Origin: a virus
Strand: one strand, 5' to 3'
IMG/VR virus record: IMGVR_UViG_3300046804_004438
Span: 46,387 to 110,386 of that record
DNA: 64,000 nt
The position numbers and the translations under genes are program-made. The notes below the pieces were generated by a model that was given only the letters and a program-made list of their open reading frames with translations, was not told the origin of the DNA and did no database searches. Shown in pieces: positions 50,747 through 58,685 of this stretch. Positions within the stretch are counted from its first letter, which is position 1. Each line of letters starts with the position of its first letter.

Positions 50747-51864
50747 ATAGTATTCCTTTCAAATACATTATTATATTGCTGATTAACTCGAACAAATGTT
50801 GTGCACTTGCTCAGGTATTTCAACTTTGAGGCTCCGACATAGGTGCATGCGGACCTCAAACCACCTAGTATATCTCGTACAGTGTTGGATATCTTACCCT
50901 TATAAGGTACGAGAACCTCTCTTCCTTCTGAAGAGCGGTATTCCTTCAGACCACCAAAGTGCTTATCATTGGCAGCCTGAGAACTCATTCCATAGAACTT
51001 AATAAATTTCTTTTCTTCAATGACTGGCTTATATGTATCCCAATCACGATCATATCTCCACTCGTTGTCTTTTTGTTGAAGCTTGGTAACAATATCACCA
51101 CCACCTTCATCATGACCTGCAAGCATACCACCAAGCATCACAAAGTCAGCACCAGCTGCAAATGCTTTTGCTACATCACCTGGAGAAGTACAACCACCAT
51201 CGGCAATAATATGACCGCCAAGACCATGAGCAGCATCCGCACACTCAATGATAGCTGAGAGTTGCGGATATCCCACTCCAGTCTTAATACGGGTAGTGCA
51301 AACAGAACCTGGACCAATACCCACTTTAACAATGTCAGCTCCTGCAAGAATCAACTCCTCAGTTATATCACCAGTTACAACATTACCAGCAATGATTGTC
51401 AATAATGGATAATTATCACGAACATGTTTTACAATCTCAATAAAACGTTCTGTATATCCGTTTGCAACATCAATACAAACATATCTCAAATTACTTGTAT
51501 GTCTATGTACATTTTGTAACTTTTCTAAATCTTCATCTTTAATGCCAATGCTCATGGCAACATGATCTTGAACATCATCTTTAATTATAGATGCATCTTT
51601 AAAGAACTCAATTAGTTCTTCCTCTGTATAAGTCTTAACAAGAGTAGTGAACATGTTAAAGTTGGCAATCTCAACAGCAACACGTCGAGTACCAACTCCA
51701 TCCATATTAGAAGCAATAATAGGAACACCATAATAGTTAGCCTGACTATTACGAAATGTGTATTGACGTTCTAGATCAACATATTTTCTAGAAGTAAGTG
51801 TGCTACGTTTTGGTCTTAGCAGTACGTCCTTAAAATCAAGTTTGACATCATTATCAATACGCAT
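50743..51864 (-). CDS. guaC: GMP reductase
   Basis: Converts GMP to IMP with NADPH. 373 residues, close to bacterial GuaC along the whole length: [49 protein letters not shown] (catalytic Cys, Thr), [20 protein letters not shown] and [13 protein letters not shown]. Probably adjusts the host purine pool. Its start shares a base with the preceding peptide stop (TAATG). Confidence 0.95.
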   Translation of the reverse strand: MRIDNDVKLDFKDVLLRPKRSTLTSRKYVDLERQYTFRNSQANYYGVPIIASNMDGVGTRRVAVEIANFNMFTTLVKTYTEEELIEFFKDASIIKDDVQDHVAMSIGIKDEDLEKLQNVHRHTSNLRYVCIDVANGYTERFIEIVKHVRDNYPLLTIIAGNVVTGDITEELILAGADIVKVGIGPGSVCTTRIKTGVGYPQLSAIIECADAAHGLGGHIIADGGCTSPGDVAKAFAAGADFVMLGGMLAGHDEGGGDIVTKLQQKDNEWRYDRDWDTYKPVIEEKKFIKFYGMSSQAANDKHFGGLKEYRSSEGREVLVPYKGKISNTVRDILGGLRSACTYVGASKLKYLSKCTTFVRVNQQYNNVFERNTI

Positions 51865-51953
51865 TATTCTGCTACACCAATAATCTTAAACGTGCGACCA
51901 ATCCAAAATCCTACGAACCATTTCTTTAAGAATACATCATATCGCTTTACCAT
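51864..51953 (-). CDS. 29-residue leader-like peptide before guaC
   Basis: [20 protein letters not shown] then TFKIIGVAE, stop TAA overlapping the guaC ATG (TAATG). AGGA Shine-Dalgarno 7 nt upstream. Basic and aromatic. Supports translational coupling; could be a small protein or a coupling peptide. Confidence 0.5.
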   Translation of the reverse strand: MVKRYDVFLKKWFVGFWIGRTFKIIGVAE

Positions 51954-51963
51954 TTTGTTTTCC

Positions 51964-52254
51964 TCATACAGACCAACGAGTCTTGTTTGTGATCTTATCA
52001 CGGACGATAGGCTTGTCATAGATTTCTATAAACCCTTTCAAGATACGAATTTGATTCTCAATTGCTCCTGACCAGTCACCCCAGTCATAGAAAGAATCTT
52101 CTTCATTTGTACACTTACGAAGATAGTCAAGAAAATTATTGGTACAGGCGTCTGCATATTCCTGCTCGTCTGAACCGTTACGTACGGATGCACGATGATA
52201 GGCAACATATGCCAACCAAAGGCGTTTGATGTGGGAGTCTAGTTTGTTTTCCAT
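51964..52254 (-). CDS. Small acidic hypothetical protein, possibly leaderless
   Basis: 96 residues from ATG (MENKLDSHIKRLWLAYVAYH). The promoter TGGACT-17-TATTAT ends 6 bp before the ATG, so the transcript would begin at or next to the start codon. A longer frame would lie upstream of that promoter. No family recognised. Confidence 0.55.
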   Translation of the reverse strand: MENKLDSHIKRLWLAYVAYHRASVRNGSDEQEYADACTNNFLDYLRKCTNEEDSFYDWGDWSGAIENQIRILKGFIEIYDKPIVRDKITNKTRWSV

Positions 52255-52260
52255 ATTATT

Positions 52261-52289
52261 ATAATAGGGTATTTCAAATAAAAAGTCCA
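52261..52289 (-). promoter_or_regulatory. Sigma70-like promoter, possibly leaderless
   Basis: Minus strand: TGGACT (52289-52284), 17-bp spacer, TATTAT (52266-52261), with ATG at 52254. Lies inside the 3' end of the glycosyltransferase gene overlap region. Confidence 0.55.
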
Positions 52290-52990
52290 GTACGATGTTT
52301 GTTTTCGTTGGCAATATTTTGCAATAAACTTGGCATAACTTGGTTGTACACCTGATGTTCTCTACTAAGAATTTCACCAGAATTACTTATAGTTGAAGTA
52401 GTTACAGCATATGGTGTATGGTAGAATGTATTAACAATTTGATAATTGTGGTTTAGTTTATAATACAAAGTGTCGTAAATAAAGTTGTCACCCCAGTACA
52501 GATCAAGTCCATCTACAATTGGAATATACTCACACTTAGGATAAAACATTAAAGTTCCCATCCCGAAGTGTATTCTGGGATTATATGGCATTGGACTATG
52601 TACTAGTTCAATCTCACCTGTTGTGATAGGAATATGACCAAACTCTTGCTGTAATCCAGGACATATTCCACAAACCCCAATCCCAGGTCTGAGAAATTGA
52701 TCCATACGATGAAACAATTTAAGATCTACAATAACATCATCATTTAGAAGACAGATGTTTTCATGTTTGGCTATAGAAGTGCCTATATTCCAAGCAGGGT
52801 TAACATATATGTTTTTTCCATACGATATACAATTTACCTTCTCATGTGAAAAGATAGGATCATTAGGCATTACTTCAGGATCATTATCGATAATAATAAT
52901 TTCACCAATAGAAGGTATCGATACCATATCCTCAACGAATTTGAGGAATGGTTTATATTTCCACATTGTAGGAACAACAACAGTAATCAT
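52274..52990 (-). CDS. Glycosyltransferase family 2-like protein
   Basis: 238 residues from ATG (MITVVVPTMWKYKPFLKF); the longer frame reads through tRNA-Ser. GEIIIIDNDPEVMPN, ICLLNDDVIVDLKLF (acidic metal site) and GMGTLMFYP are GT2 features. End of the glycan cluster. Confidence 0.78.
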   Translation of the reverse strand: MITVVVPTMWKYKPFLKFVEDMVSIPSIGEIIIIDNDPEVMPNDPIFSHEKVNCISYGKNIYVNPAWNIGTSIAKHENICLLNDDVIVDLKLFHRMDQFLRPGIGVCGICPGLQQEFGHIPITTGEIELVHSPMPYNPRIHFGMGTLMFYPKCEYIPIVDGLDLYWGDNFIYDTLYYKLNHNYQIVNTFYHTPYAVTTSTISNSGEILSREHQVYNQVMPSLLQNIANENKHRTGLFI

Positions 52991-53007
52991 ATCTACCTCA
53001 TAAACAA

Positions 53008-53097
53008 TGGCGGAGAGTGTGGGATTCGAACCCACGGAACCGGTTAGGGTTCGCTCATTTAGCAAACGAGTGCTTTAGGCCACTCAGCCAACTCTCC
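53008..53097 (-). tRNA. tRNA-Ser (anticodon GCU)
   Basis: 90 nt with encoded CCA and G73. Anticodon stem CTCGT/ATGAG, loop TTGCTAA; reads AGC/AGU. Has the long variable arm expected of serine tRNA. Confidence 0.92.
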
Positions 53098-53098
53098 G

Positions 53099-53329
53099 TT
53101 AAAATTTAATATCGTAAACTTTACTCCAACTGGATCTACTGTAATTGTATCTCCAAGTAAACTCCCGCCAGTACTCTACTTCTTCTGGTATTTTATAAAA
53201 TGTTTTTGTTTCATTATCAAATAAAAAAGGTTCGAAATCTTTTTCACTAATAACAACCTGTAACTTGTCGTCAGCATACATTTTCATAATATCGGATGTA
53301 GGTAGATTTAAGTCAACAGGTTCTATCAT
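53099..53329 (-). CDS. Small hypothetical protein
   Basis: 76 residues, acidic, with EVEYWREFTWRYNYSRSSW near the C-terminus. One bp after the tRNA-Ser gene; one bp before the nucleosidase stop. No family recognised. Confidence 0.5.
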   Translation of the reverse strand: MIEPVDLNLPTSDIMKMYADDKLQVVISEKDFEPFLFDNETKTFYKIPEEVEYWREFTWRYNYSRSSWSKVYDIKF

Positions 53330-53330
53330 T

Positions 53331-53864
53331 TCACCATTCCAATTTATCTAAAAATTCACTAATACCTTTATTAATGTTTTCTTGCCAATGCATAGCTGCA
53401 TTTTCATCTGCAAAGTCTGTTAGATATTTGTAGCAATGAAATGGTTTATTATATAATTGACAAACTTTTGCTATTGCGTATGCTTCCATATCAACAGCAT
53501 CAGTTACAATCTCAGGAATAGATGTAACAAAGTTATCACCTGTACTGAGGGTAAATGGGGATTCGTTTAAAACTATAGGGCCACCATTATTATCAAAAGG
53601 AGTATATCCAAGCTTGGCTAATGGCCTCGCATCCATATCTCTTTGATATAAAGTACCAATAGAGATTAGCTTGCCAATGATAGCTTTGTTGAGTGCCCCT
53701 GCTGTTCCATAATTAATGATCTCAGTACAATTACCAAACAGACAAGATTCCATAGCAGCAACAGTAGCATTAATTTTACCAACACCAGTATATTTTATAA
53801 TTAAATTTTTACTATCAAATTTAATTGGAAACTCTTGTTCTAGAGCAACGAGTATATGAATCAC
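53331..53864 (-). CDS. MTA/SAH nucleosidase-like protein
   Basis: 177 residues, shorter than bacterial MTAN (about 230). Nucleoside phosphorylase fold: YTGVGKINATVAAME, INYGTAGALN, DAVDMEAYAIAKVCQ (catalytic Glu) and LTDFADENAAMHW (catalytic Asp). Would recycle methylthioadenosine formed when decarboxylated AdoMet (SpeD) is used. Exact substrate uncertain. Overlaps the DUF3310 gene by 4 bp. Confidence 0.78.
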   Translation of the reverse strand: MIHILVALEQEFPIKFDSKNLIIKYTGVGKINATVAAMESCLFGNCTEIINYGTAGALNKAIIGKLISIGTLYQRDMDARPLAKLGYTPFDNNGGPIVLNESPFTLSTGDNFVTSIPEIVTDAVDMEAYAIAKVCQLYNKPFHCYKYLTDFADENAAMHWQENINKGISEFLDKLEW

Positions 53865-54265
53865 TTAATACTCTTTTCATATTCACTAGTGATTTCTTCT
53901 TGAAGATACCACAAAGCTTTATGAAGGTCTTCTAGTCTTTTTAGTGGATCTTTCTTACCAGCACGAGCAACATACTTAACAACATTGCCTAATGAAAACG
54001 TAAGATTCCAAGCTCTGATAACTTTGATTGCTTCATAAGGATTATCCTTACCACCGTAGTGATCTGGATGATTAACCATTTCTTTTCTACGTCCAAGTTC
54101 TCTCTGAACTGGTTGAGCAATTGGTGTTTGTTTTGCTGGTGGTGTAGGAGTATTAATTGTTTGCTGGAATCCCAAGTTATTGTCTTCCTTCTTAACATTC
54201 TCTACAACAGTAGGTTTTTGTTGTGTCTGAATTGAGGAATTAGGATTATTAAATTTCATTGCCAT
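53861..54265 (-). CDS. DUF3310 protein
   Basis: 134 residues. C-terminal MVNHPDHYGGKDNPYEAIKV then IRAWNLTFSLGNVVKYVARAG is the DUF3310 signature, often labelled nucleotide kinase without proof. N-terminal half is Gln/Pro-rich and disordered. Confidence 0.85.
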   Translation of the reverse strand: MAMKFNNPNSSIQTQQKPTVVENVKKEDNNLGFQQTINTPTPPAKQTPIAQPVQRELGRRKEMVNHPDHYGGKDNPYEAIKVIRAWNLTFSLGNVVKYVARAGKKDPLKRLEDLHKALWYLQEEITSEYEKSIK

Positions 54266-54277
54266 ATAAAATTTCCA

Positions 54278-54694
54278 TCATCTTTTTACGATAGAGGTTC
54301 TATTACGAAGTTCGGTAGTAGAGAACCTGTGCTTACGACTATTATAAATTAATTCAATATTATTATCTAAACAATAATCTTTACCGGTAAAATCTTTGTT
54401 ACGATATTCTTCACCAACAAATCTAACACCAACAGGATATATTGTTAGAATATCTAAAAGATCTTTTTCTGTTTGATAAATGACAACCTCATCCACATAT
54501 TTAACAGCAGCAAGCTGTATCTGTCTTTCTACAATGGATTGAGCTGGAATATTTTTTGTTTCTGGTCTATCAATTGTAGGATCAGTTTGTAGACCACATA
54601 TAAGGTAATCACAATGCTGTTTTGCTTCTTGGAGCATTAAAATATGTCCAGCATGTAATAAATCAAAAGTAGAGAAAGTAATACCAACAATCAT
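54278..54694 (-). CDS. Cytidylyltransferase-like protein (TagD family)
   Basis: 138 residues from ATG (MIVGITFSTFDLLHAGHIL). HxGH in LLHAGH and the terminal FSTTELRNR (RSTTE-type) are the nucleotidyltransferase motifs of glycerol-3-phosphate cytidylyltransferases. Might make an activated polyol for glycan or DNA modification. Confidence 0.8.
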   Translation of the reverse strand: MIVGITFSTFDLLHAGHILMLQEAKQHCDYLICGLQTDPTIDRPETKNIPAQSIVERQIQLAAVKYVDEVVIYQTEKDLLDILTIYPVGVRFVGEEYRNKDFTGKDYCLDNNIELIYNSRKHRFSTTELRNRTSIVKR

Positions 54695-54705
54695 ATAAAA
54701 AAACC

Positions 54706-54897
54706 TCAATTAGCTTTTTCAGCTATCTCTTTTTCAAGCCACTCTATTTCTTTTTTAACTTGTAATTTCTTTATTTTGAGATCCTTGACTTTTTCATCTG
54801 GATCATAATGTATGTATGCTTCTTGAATTTGAGCCTCTAAATCACTATGTTTTGTTTTGAGACTTTCAATGTGGTGTTTGATCTTTTGTACGTTCAT
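54706..54897 (-). CDS. DUF465-like coiled-coil protein
   Basis: 63 residues from ATG (MNVQKIKHHIESLKTKHSDL). Two-helix coiled coil with KDLKIKKLQVKKEIEWLEKEI, the COG5570/DUF465 (YdcH) shape. Function unknown. Promoter at 54930-54958. Confidence 0.7.
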   Translation of the reverse strand: MNVQKIKHHIESLKTKHSDLEAQIQEAYIHYDPDEKVKDLKIKKLQVKKEIEWLEKEIAEKAN

Positions 54898-54929
54898 ATA
54901 TTTTTCACCCATTTTTTACATAATACCTA

Positions 54930-54958
54930 AATATATATGCGTTGATAAAATATATCAA
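54930..54958 (-). promoter_or_regulatory. Sigma70-like promoter with palindromic -35
   Basis: Minus strand: TTGATA (54958-54953), 17-bp spacer, TATATT (54935-54930). The -35 is one arm of the inverted repeat TTGATA-AAATA-TATCAA (54942-54958), which could bind a dimeric regulator. Confidence 0.55.
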
Positions 54959-54988
54959 CTCTAAAATTATGGCTGTCCAATTATATTT

Positions 54989-55018
54989 TTGACAGCATTT
55001 TTACCATGTTTATATTAT
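54989..55018 (+). promoter_or_regulatory. Sigma70-like promoter for autotransporter-like gene
   Basis: Plus strand: consensus TTGACA (54989-54994), 18-bp spacer, TATTAT (55013-55018). Confidence 0.65.
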
Positions 55019-55070
55019 ATGAATTGACTGATTGATTGAATTAGTATGTTCAACCAATGAGGGAATAAAC

Positions 55071-57461
55071 ATGTCTTTTTTACGTAAAATAGCTCTTGCT
55101 GTAGTAGGATTAATGTCAAGTTTTACTATTGCAAAAGCTGATATTGCTGACGGGCAATTCAGCACAAATCAAATATTTGATGTACAATATTACTGGTCAG
55201 GTACAACACTAAACGCATCTAGTTTTATTGCACCATACGATATGAACTTCACACACCCTACTGTAAGTTCAGGTCAATACTTTCAATTTTTTAACAGCAC
55301 TACAAATCCAGGAACATATGGTCTAGGATTATATAACAGTGACGGAACACTTGCACAGGTTGTACACAATACTGGTACACTACAGGCTATTGGTCCTGAT
55401 GCATTATTTTATATTGGATCTGGATTCTTTGGTACTGTTATTACAACATCTGCTGGTTATAGTTACGGTGATAATGCTAGTTTTACTAATATGGATACAT
55501 CAGTATCTGGAACTGATACATCTAGCTATACATGGGCAAGTACTACACCACTAGCAGCAGGTCAGACAGCTGGTTCTGGAGGTTCAGGGTCAGGATCTGG
55601 AGGTTCAAGTAACTATGTTAGTAATCCAACTAATATGAATTTTGCCACCAATGATCTTACAGGATGGACTTCTGGTGGTGGTACAGGAAATCAAACATCA
55701 ACTTATACAGGTACTGGTGTAGGTGTTGATGTAGTACAGGGTATGCAAAACTTCAATGCAGGTGGTTCACATAGTTGGACTATCACACCACCAACTGGCG
55801 ACTACATGGTAAGCATTCAACCAACAGGTCAACAACAAACTGGTACTAATGATTTTCAAACAATGGCAACTGCTCTAAATCTTAGTGCAACCAGTGTAAC
55901 TCAAATCCAGAATGCCATGACTGCATCTGGTAATGGTCTACCAACTAATGCTGCATGGTTGTATCAAGATTTAGTACTAGCAAATGGAACCACATTTAAC
56001 GTTGCATGGCAGTATGTTTCATCTGACTATGAACCATTTAATGATGGTAGCTTAACATCACTTGTCAATACAACAGGTACTGTGGTAGCAACTGTCAATG
56101 GAGAGAACAAGGAGTATGCTCTTCTTGGATTTACTAATGCAGGTACAGGTAACTATTCTGTTGGATCATATGGTGCAACAGGATGGCAGCTTGCAACTTA
56201 TCTTGTAAATGAAAACGGAACTTATAGATTAGGTTTTGGTTCATTTAATCTATCAGATACTGCACTAAGTCCTATTCTATTTGTAACTCAATATCAAGGT
56301 ACTACACTTGATCATGGTGTTGCATTTGGACCTATTGCTCCTAATGCTGGAAGTAGCGCACCTAATAACTCAGGTGGTGGTGGATCTGGTGGTGGAGGTT
56401 CTCCTACTATAGTAAGTACAGCACCTGGTGCTGATATTGTTACATCTTCATCTACGGTTGGTGCAACAGTAGATCAGGACACAGTAAATTATACAGCTGC
56501 AACTTCTGGTGATACTAAGACTATCACTCAGACTACAATAACTGCTCATACAACTCCTACAACTACTGTAACTGTCATAACACCAACTACTGTAGACACT
56601 TATAGTGATGGTTCAACTGTTACTACTAATGGCACTCCTGTAACAACAACTACAACAGTTAATACTATTACTTTTAACCAAGCAGAAGTAGTAAAGACTG
56701 CACACGTTGGTGGTGGTAAGGATGCATACAATAATACAATTGTAAAGCCATTCTTTGTAGATCCGTTTGGTATTTCTGATGGGTCATGGGCAGATGTTTC
56801 ATTATCTTCTGGTAATAATATTGGTAGCACAAATGTAAACTTTGGTTATCAAAAGACTGTAGATAATATCACTGCAGGTGTTGCAGGTTCAGCTGGTAAG
56901 GTTGCATCAAGTGGTCTTAACAATTCTTCTGTAACAGGTGAGACGTATGCTGGAACTGCATATGTGTTAAATAAATCTGATTTAGTAAACGTAAAAGGTT
57001 CTATTGGATTTGGTATTGGTAATTATGTTGTTGATAATTCGATTGCATCTTTTGGTCTTTCTAATAAAACTAAGTCACAACAGAAGACTGCATATGCTGA
57101 TATGGCATTCTATTCTGCAAAAGACTATGCAGGATGGACACCATTTGCTGGTGTGACCGTTCTTAATAGTGACATTGGTAATGTAGAAGAAACTGGAACT
57201 TCACTACTCTCTAGCGGTACTGTTGCATCAAACAAGACATACACAATGCCTTATGTTGGTGTAAAGAATGAAGTATCACCTGGTGTAGTGGTTGAAGTAA
57301 AGGCAACTCAGACAGAACCATATGGAACTGTGGTGTCAGGTAAGGTGACTGCAAAAAATAAAATTACAGATAACGTTTCTCTAAATCTTACAGTAGGTGC
57401 TGATAAAGGTCAGAACTATGATAGTTTAGCAGTAATGTTAGGTCTTGTAGTTAACTTCTAA
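55071..57461 (+). CDS. Autotransporter-like outer-membrane protein
   Basis: 796 residues from ATG (MSFLRKIALAVVGLMSSFTI) with GAGGG upstream. Signal peptide ends near AKA. Passenger (about 25-500) is Ser/Thr/Gly/Asn-rich with GGSGSGSGG linkers; then Thr-rich repeats and a C-terminal domain of about 270 residues with alternating strands, ending LGLVVNF, the outer-membrane insertion signal. Own promoter and terminator. Strong candidate for a surface-displayed phage protein; passenger activity unknown. Confidence 0.72.
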   Translation: MSFLRKIALAVVGLMSSFTIAKADIADGQFSTNQIFDVQYYWSGTTLNASSFIAPYDMNFTHPTVSSGQYFQFFNSTTNPGTYGLGLYNSDGTLAQVVHNTGTLQAIGPDALFYIGSGFFGTVITTSAGYSYGDNASFTNMDTSVSGTDTSSYTWASTTPLAAGQTAGSGGSGSGSGGSSNYVSNPTNMNFATNDLTGWTSGGGTGNQTSTYTGTGVGVDVVQGMQNFNAGGSHSWTITPPTGDYMVSIQPTGQQQTGTNDFQTMATALNLSATSVTQIQNAMTASGNGLPTNAAWLYQDLVLANGTTFNVAWQYVSSDYEPFNDGSLTSLVNTTGTVVATVNGENKEYALLGFTNAGTGNYSVGSYGATGWQLATYLVNENGTYRLGFGSFNLSDTALSPILFVTQYQGTTLDHGVAFGPIAPNAGSSAPNNSGGGGSGGGGSPTIVSTAPGADIVTSSSTVGATVDQDTVNYTAATSGDTKTITQTTITAHTTPTTTVTVITPTTVDTYSDGSTVTTNGTPVTTTTTVNTITFNQAEVVKTAHVGGGKDAYNNTIVKPFFVDPFGISDGSWADVSLSSGNNIGSTNVNFGYQKTVDNITAGVAGSAGKVASSGLNNSSVTGETYAGTAYVLNKSDLVNVKGSIGFGIGNYVVDNSIASFGLSNKTKSQQKTAYADMAFYSAKDYAGWTPFAGVTVLNSDIGNVEETGTSLLSSGTVASNKTYTMPYVGVKNEVSPGVVVEVKATQTEPYGTVVSGKVTAKNKITDNVSLNLTVGADKGQNYDSLAVMLGLVVNF

Positions 57462-57470
57462 TAGAAACAA

Positions 57471-57500
57471 AAAGAGCGGGATTCAACTCCCGCTCTTTCT
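57471..57500 (+). terminator. Intrinsic terminator after autotransporter-like gene
   Basis: AAAGAGCGGGA-ttcaac-TCCCGCTCTTT perfect 11-bp stem then a T-rich stretch. Confidence 0.85.
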
Positions 57501-57505
57501 ATATT

Positions 57506-57583
57506 TGGTGCCCCACCTCCGATTCGAACGGAGAACCTCTTGCTTCTAAGGCAAGCACCTCTAACCAGTTGGGCTAGTGGGGC
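57506..57583 (-). tRNA. tRNA with Leu anticodon UAG, short variable arm
   Basis: 78 nt with encoded CCA and A73. Acceptor GCCCCAC/GTGGGGC, anticodon stem CTTGC/GCAAG, loop CTTAGAA (codon CUA), variable region 5 nt (AGGTT), T-arm CTCCG-TTCGAAT-CGGAG. Lacks the long arm of bacterial leucine tRNA. Confidence 0.82.
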
Positions 57584-57589
57584 TTATTG

Positions 57590-57928
57590 TCAGGCACTCT
57601 TACGTGCTTTAATATATTCTTTCAAAGAACGTGTACGCTTGCGATTGTTTTCTTGCCAACACACTAGATGTACGTTGCCAGGAATATATCCACGATTATT
57701 GTTGATCCGATCAATAGAACAATTAGTAGGAACACGAAGACTGATACTACCAGGCTTCTTAATGGTCATCTTCTTACCAGAAATGGCACACAAACCCTTT
57801 TGCTTAAGCCACAATTTTGTAGCATATTCCTTATCAATACGAATCTCTTTTGGTGATTCACGACTAGCAGCTACGCTAAGACGATGAGATAGGAACTTCT
57901 TGACTTCGTTGATATCTACTTGTTTCAT
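57590..57928 (-). CDS. HNH endonuclease-like protein
   Basis: 112 residues. LWLKQKGLCAISGKKMT, then SIDRINNNRGYIPGNVHLVCWQEN is an HNH/His-Me-finger module (central Asp/Asn and His). Probably a free-standing homing-type endonuclease lying between tRNA genes. Confidence 0.75.
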   Translation of the reverse strand: MKQVDINEVKKFLSHRLSVAASRESPKEIRIDKEYATKLWLKQKGLCAISGKKMTIKKPGSISLRVPTNCSIDRINNNRGYIPGNVHLVCWQENNRKRTRSLKEYIKARKSA

Positions 57929-57971
57929 AATATACTCCAGTTGTTTACGATGTGTGTTACGATGTATAGTT

Positions 57972-58046
57972 TGGTGGACCGTCGGGGAATCGAACCCCGT
58001 CCTGAAGCGTGCAAGGCTACCGTGCTCCCGTTATCACTAACGGCCC
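57972..58046 (-). tRNA. tRNA-Ala (anticodon UGC)
   Basis: 75 nt with encoded CCA. Acceptor GGGCCGT/ACGGTCC has the G3-U70 alanine identity pair. Loop CTTGCAC; reads GCA. One U-U mismatch in the anticodon stem. Confidence 0.9.
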
Positions 58047-58111
58047 ATTTATTATAATAGCAGATAACATTTAATATTGCTACTATTTTTTTACAACACG
58101 TGGTTGTAGAT

Positions 58112-58185
58112 TGGAGCGGGTAACCAGACTCGAACTGGTTTCTACAGCTTGGAAGGCTGGGGCACAACCCATATACCATACCCGC
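58112..58185 (-). tRNA. tRNA-Gly (anticodon UCC)
   Basis: 74 nt with encoded CCA and U73 as expected for glycine. Acceptor GCGGGTA/TACCCGC, loop CTTCCAA; reads GGA. Confidence 0.9.
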
Positions 58186-58193
58186 AAATCTCC

Positions 58194-58670
58194 TTACGCA
58201 GCCAGAATCTCTTTGAGACGATCAGCTGCGTAAGACGCTGCAAAAGCGTTTGGCTTAACAAGAGGTACGACATTACACATACCTCTGATATAGCCAGTTG
58301 CTTCTTGGATCACACATGAAGACCCATGATGTTCATCAGGGTTAATGTCAAGATGTACTTCTACATCTCTATCTTCAAGTATGTCGTGCAGCTTCGTATA
58401 AAGTTCTGCAATCTTGTAAACTTCTGTCATAAGACGCATACGAGGTCTATCTCTTTGTTGATCAAAGTCTCTTTCACGCTGGATTTCACCAAAGATCTTA
58501 CAACCTCTGTTACCATCTTTATGAACAACAACACAAAGAGTATAATCAGCAAACCACACACCATCTATCATAAAGCGCTCAGAGTCACCACCAATATAAA
58601 TCTTTGTCTGTGGTGATTGTGCATTGATATAGTTAGCTACTTCTTCTATATTCATTTCTTTACGTAGCAT
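58194..58670 (-). CDS. DUF458-like RNase H-fold protein
   Basis: 158 residues from ATG (MLRKEMNIEEVANYI), AAGGAG 8 nt upstream. IYIGGDSERFMIDG, then RDVEVHLDINPDEHHGSSC and YIRGMCNVVPLVKPNAFAAS are the signature of this RNase H-like family. Nuclease activity unproven. Confidence 0.75.
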   Translation of the reverse strand: MLRKEMNIEEVANYINAQSPQTKIYIGGDSERFMIDGVWFADYTLCVVVHKDGNRGCKIFGEIQRERDFDQQRDRPRMRLMTEVYKIAELYTKLHDILEDRDVEVHLDINPDEHHGSSCVIQEATGYIRGMCNVVPLVKPNAFAASYAADRLKEILAA

Positions 58671-58685
58671 GATGTATACTCCTTG

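Noticed and set aside
38185-57583. UAA and UAG anticodon tRNAs as stop suppressors
   Set aside because: Anticodons UAA and UAG read UUA and CUA (Leu). Suppressors would need UUA or CUA anticodons.
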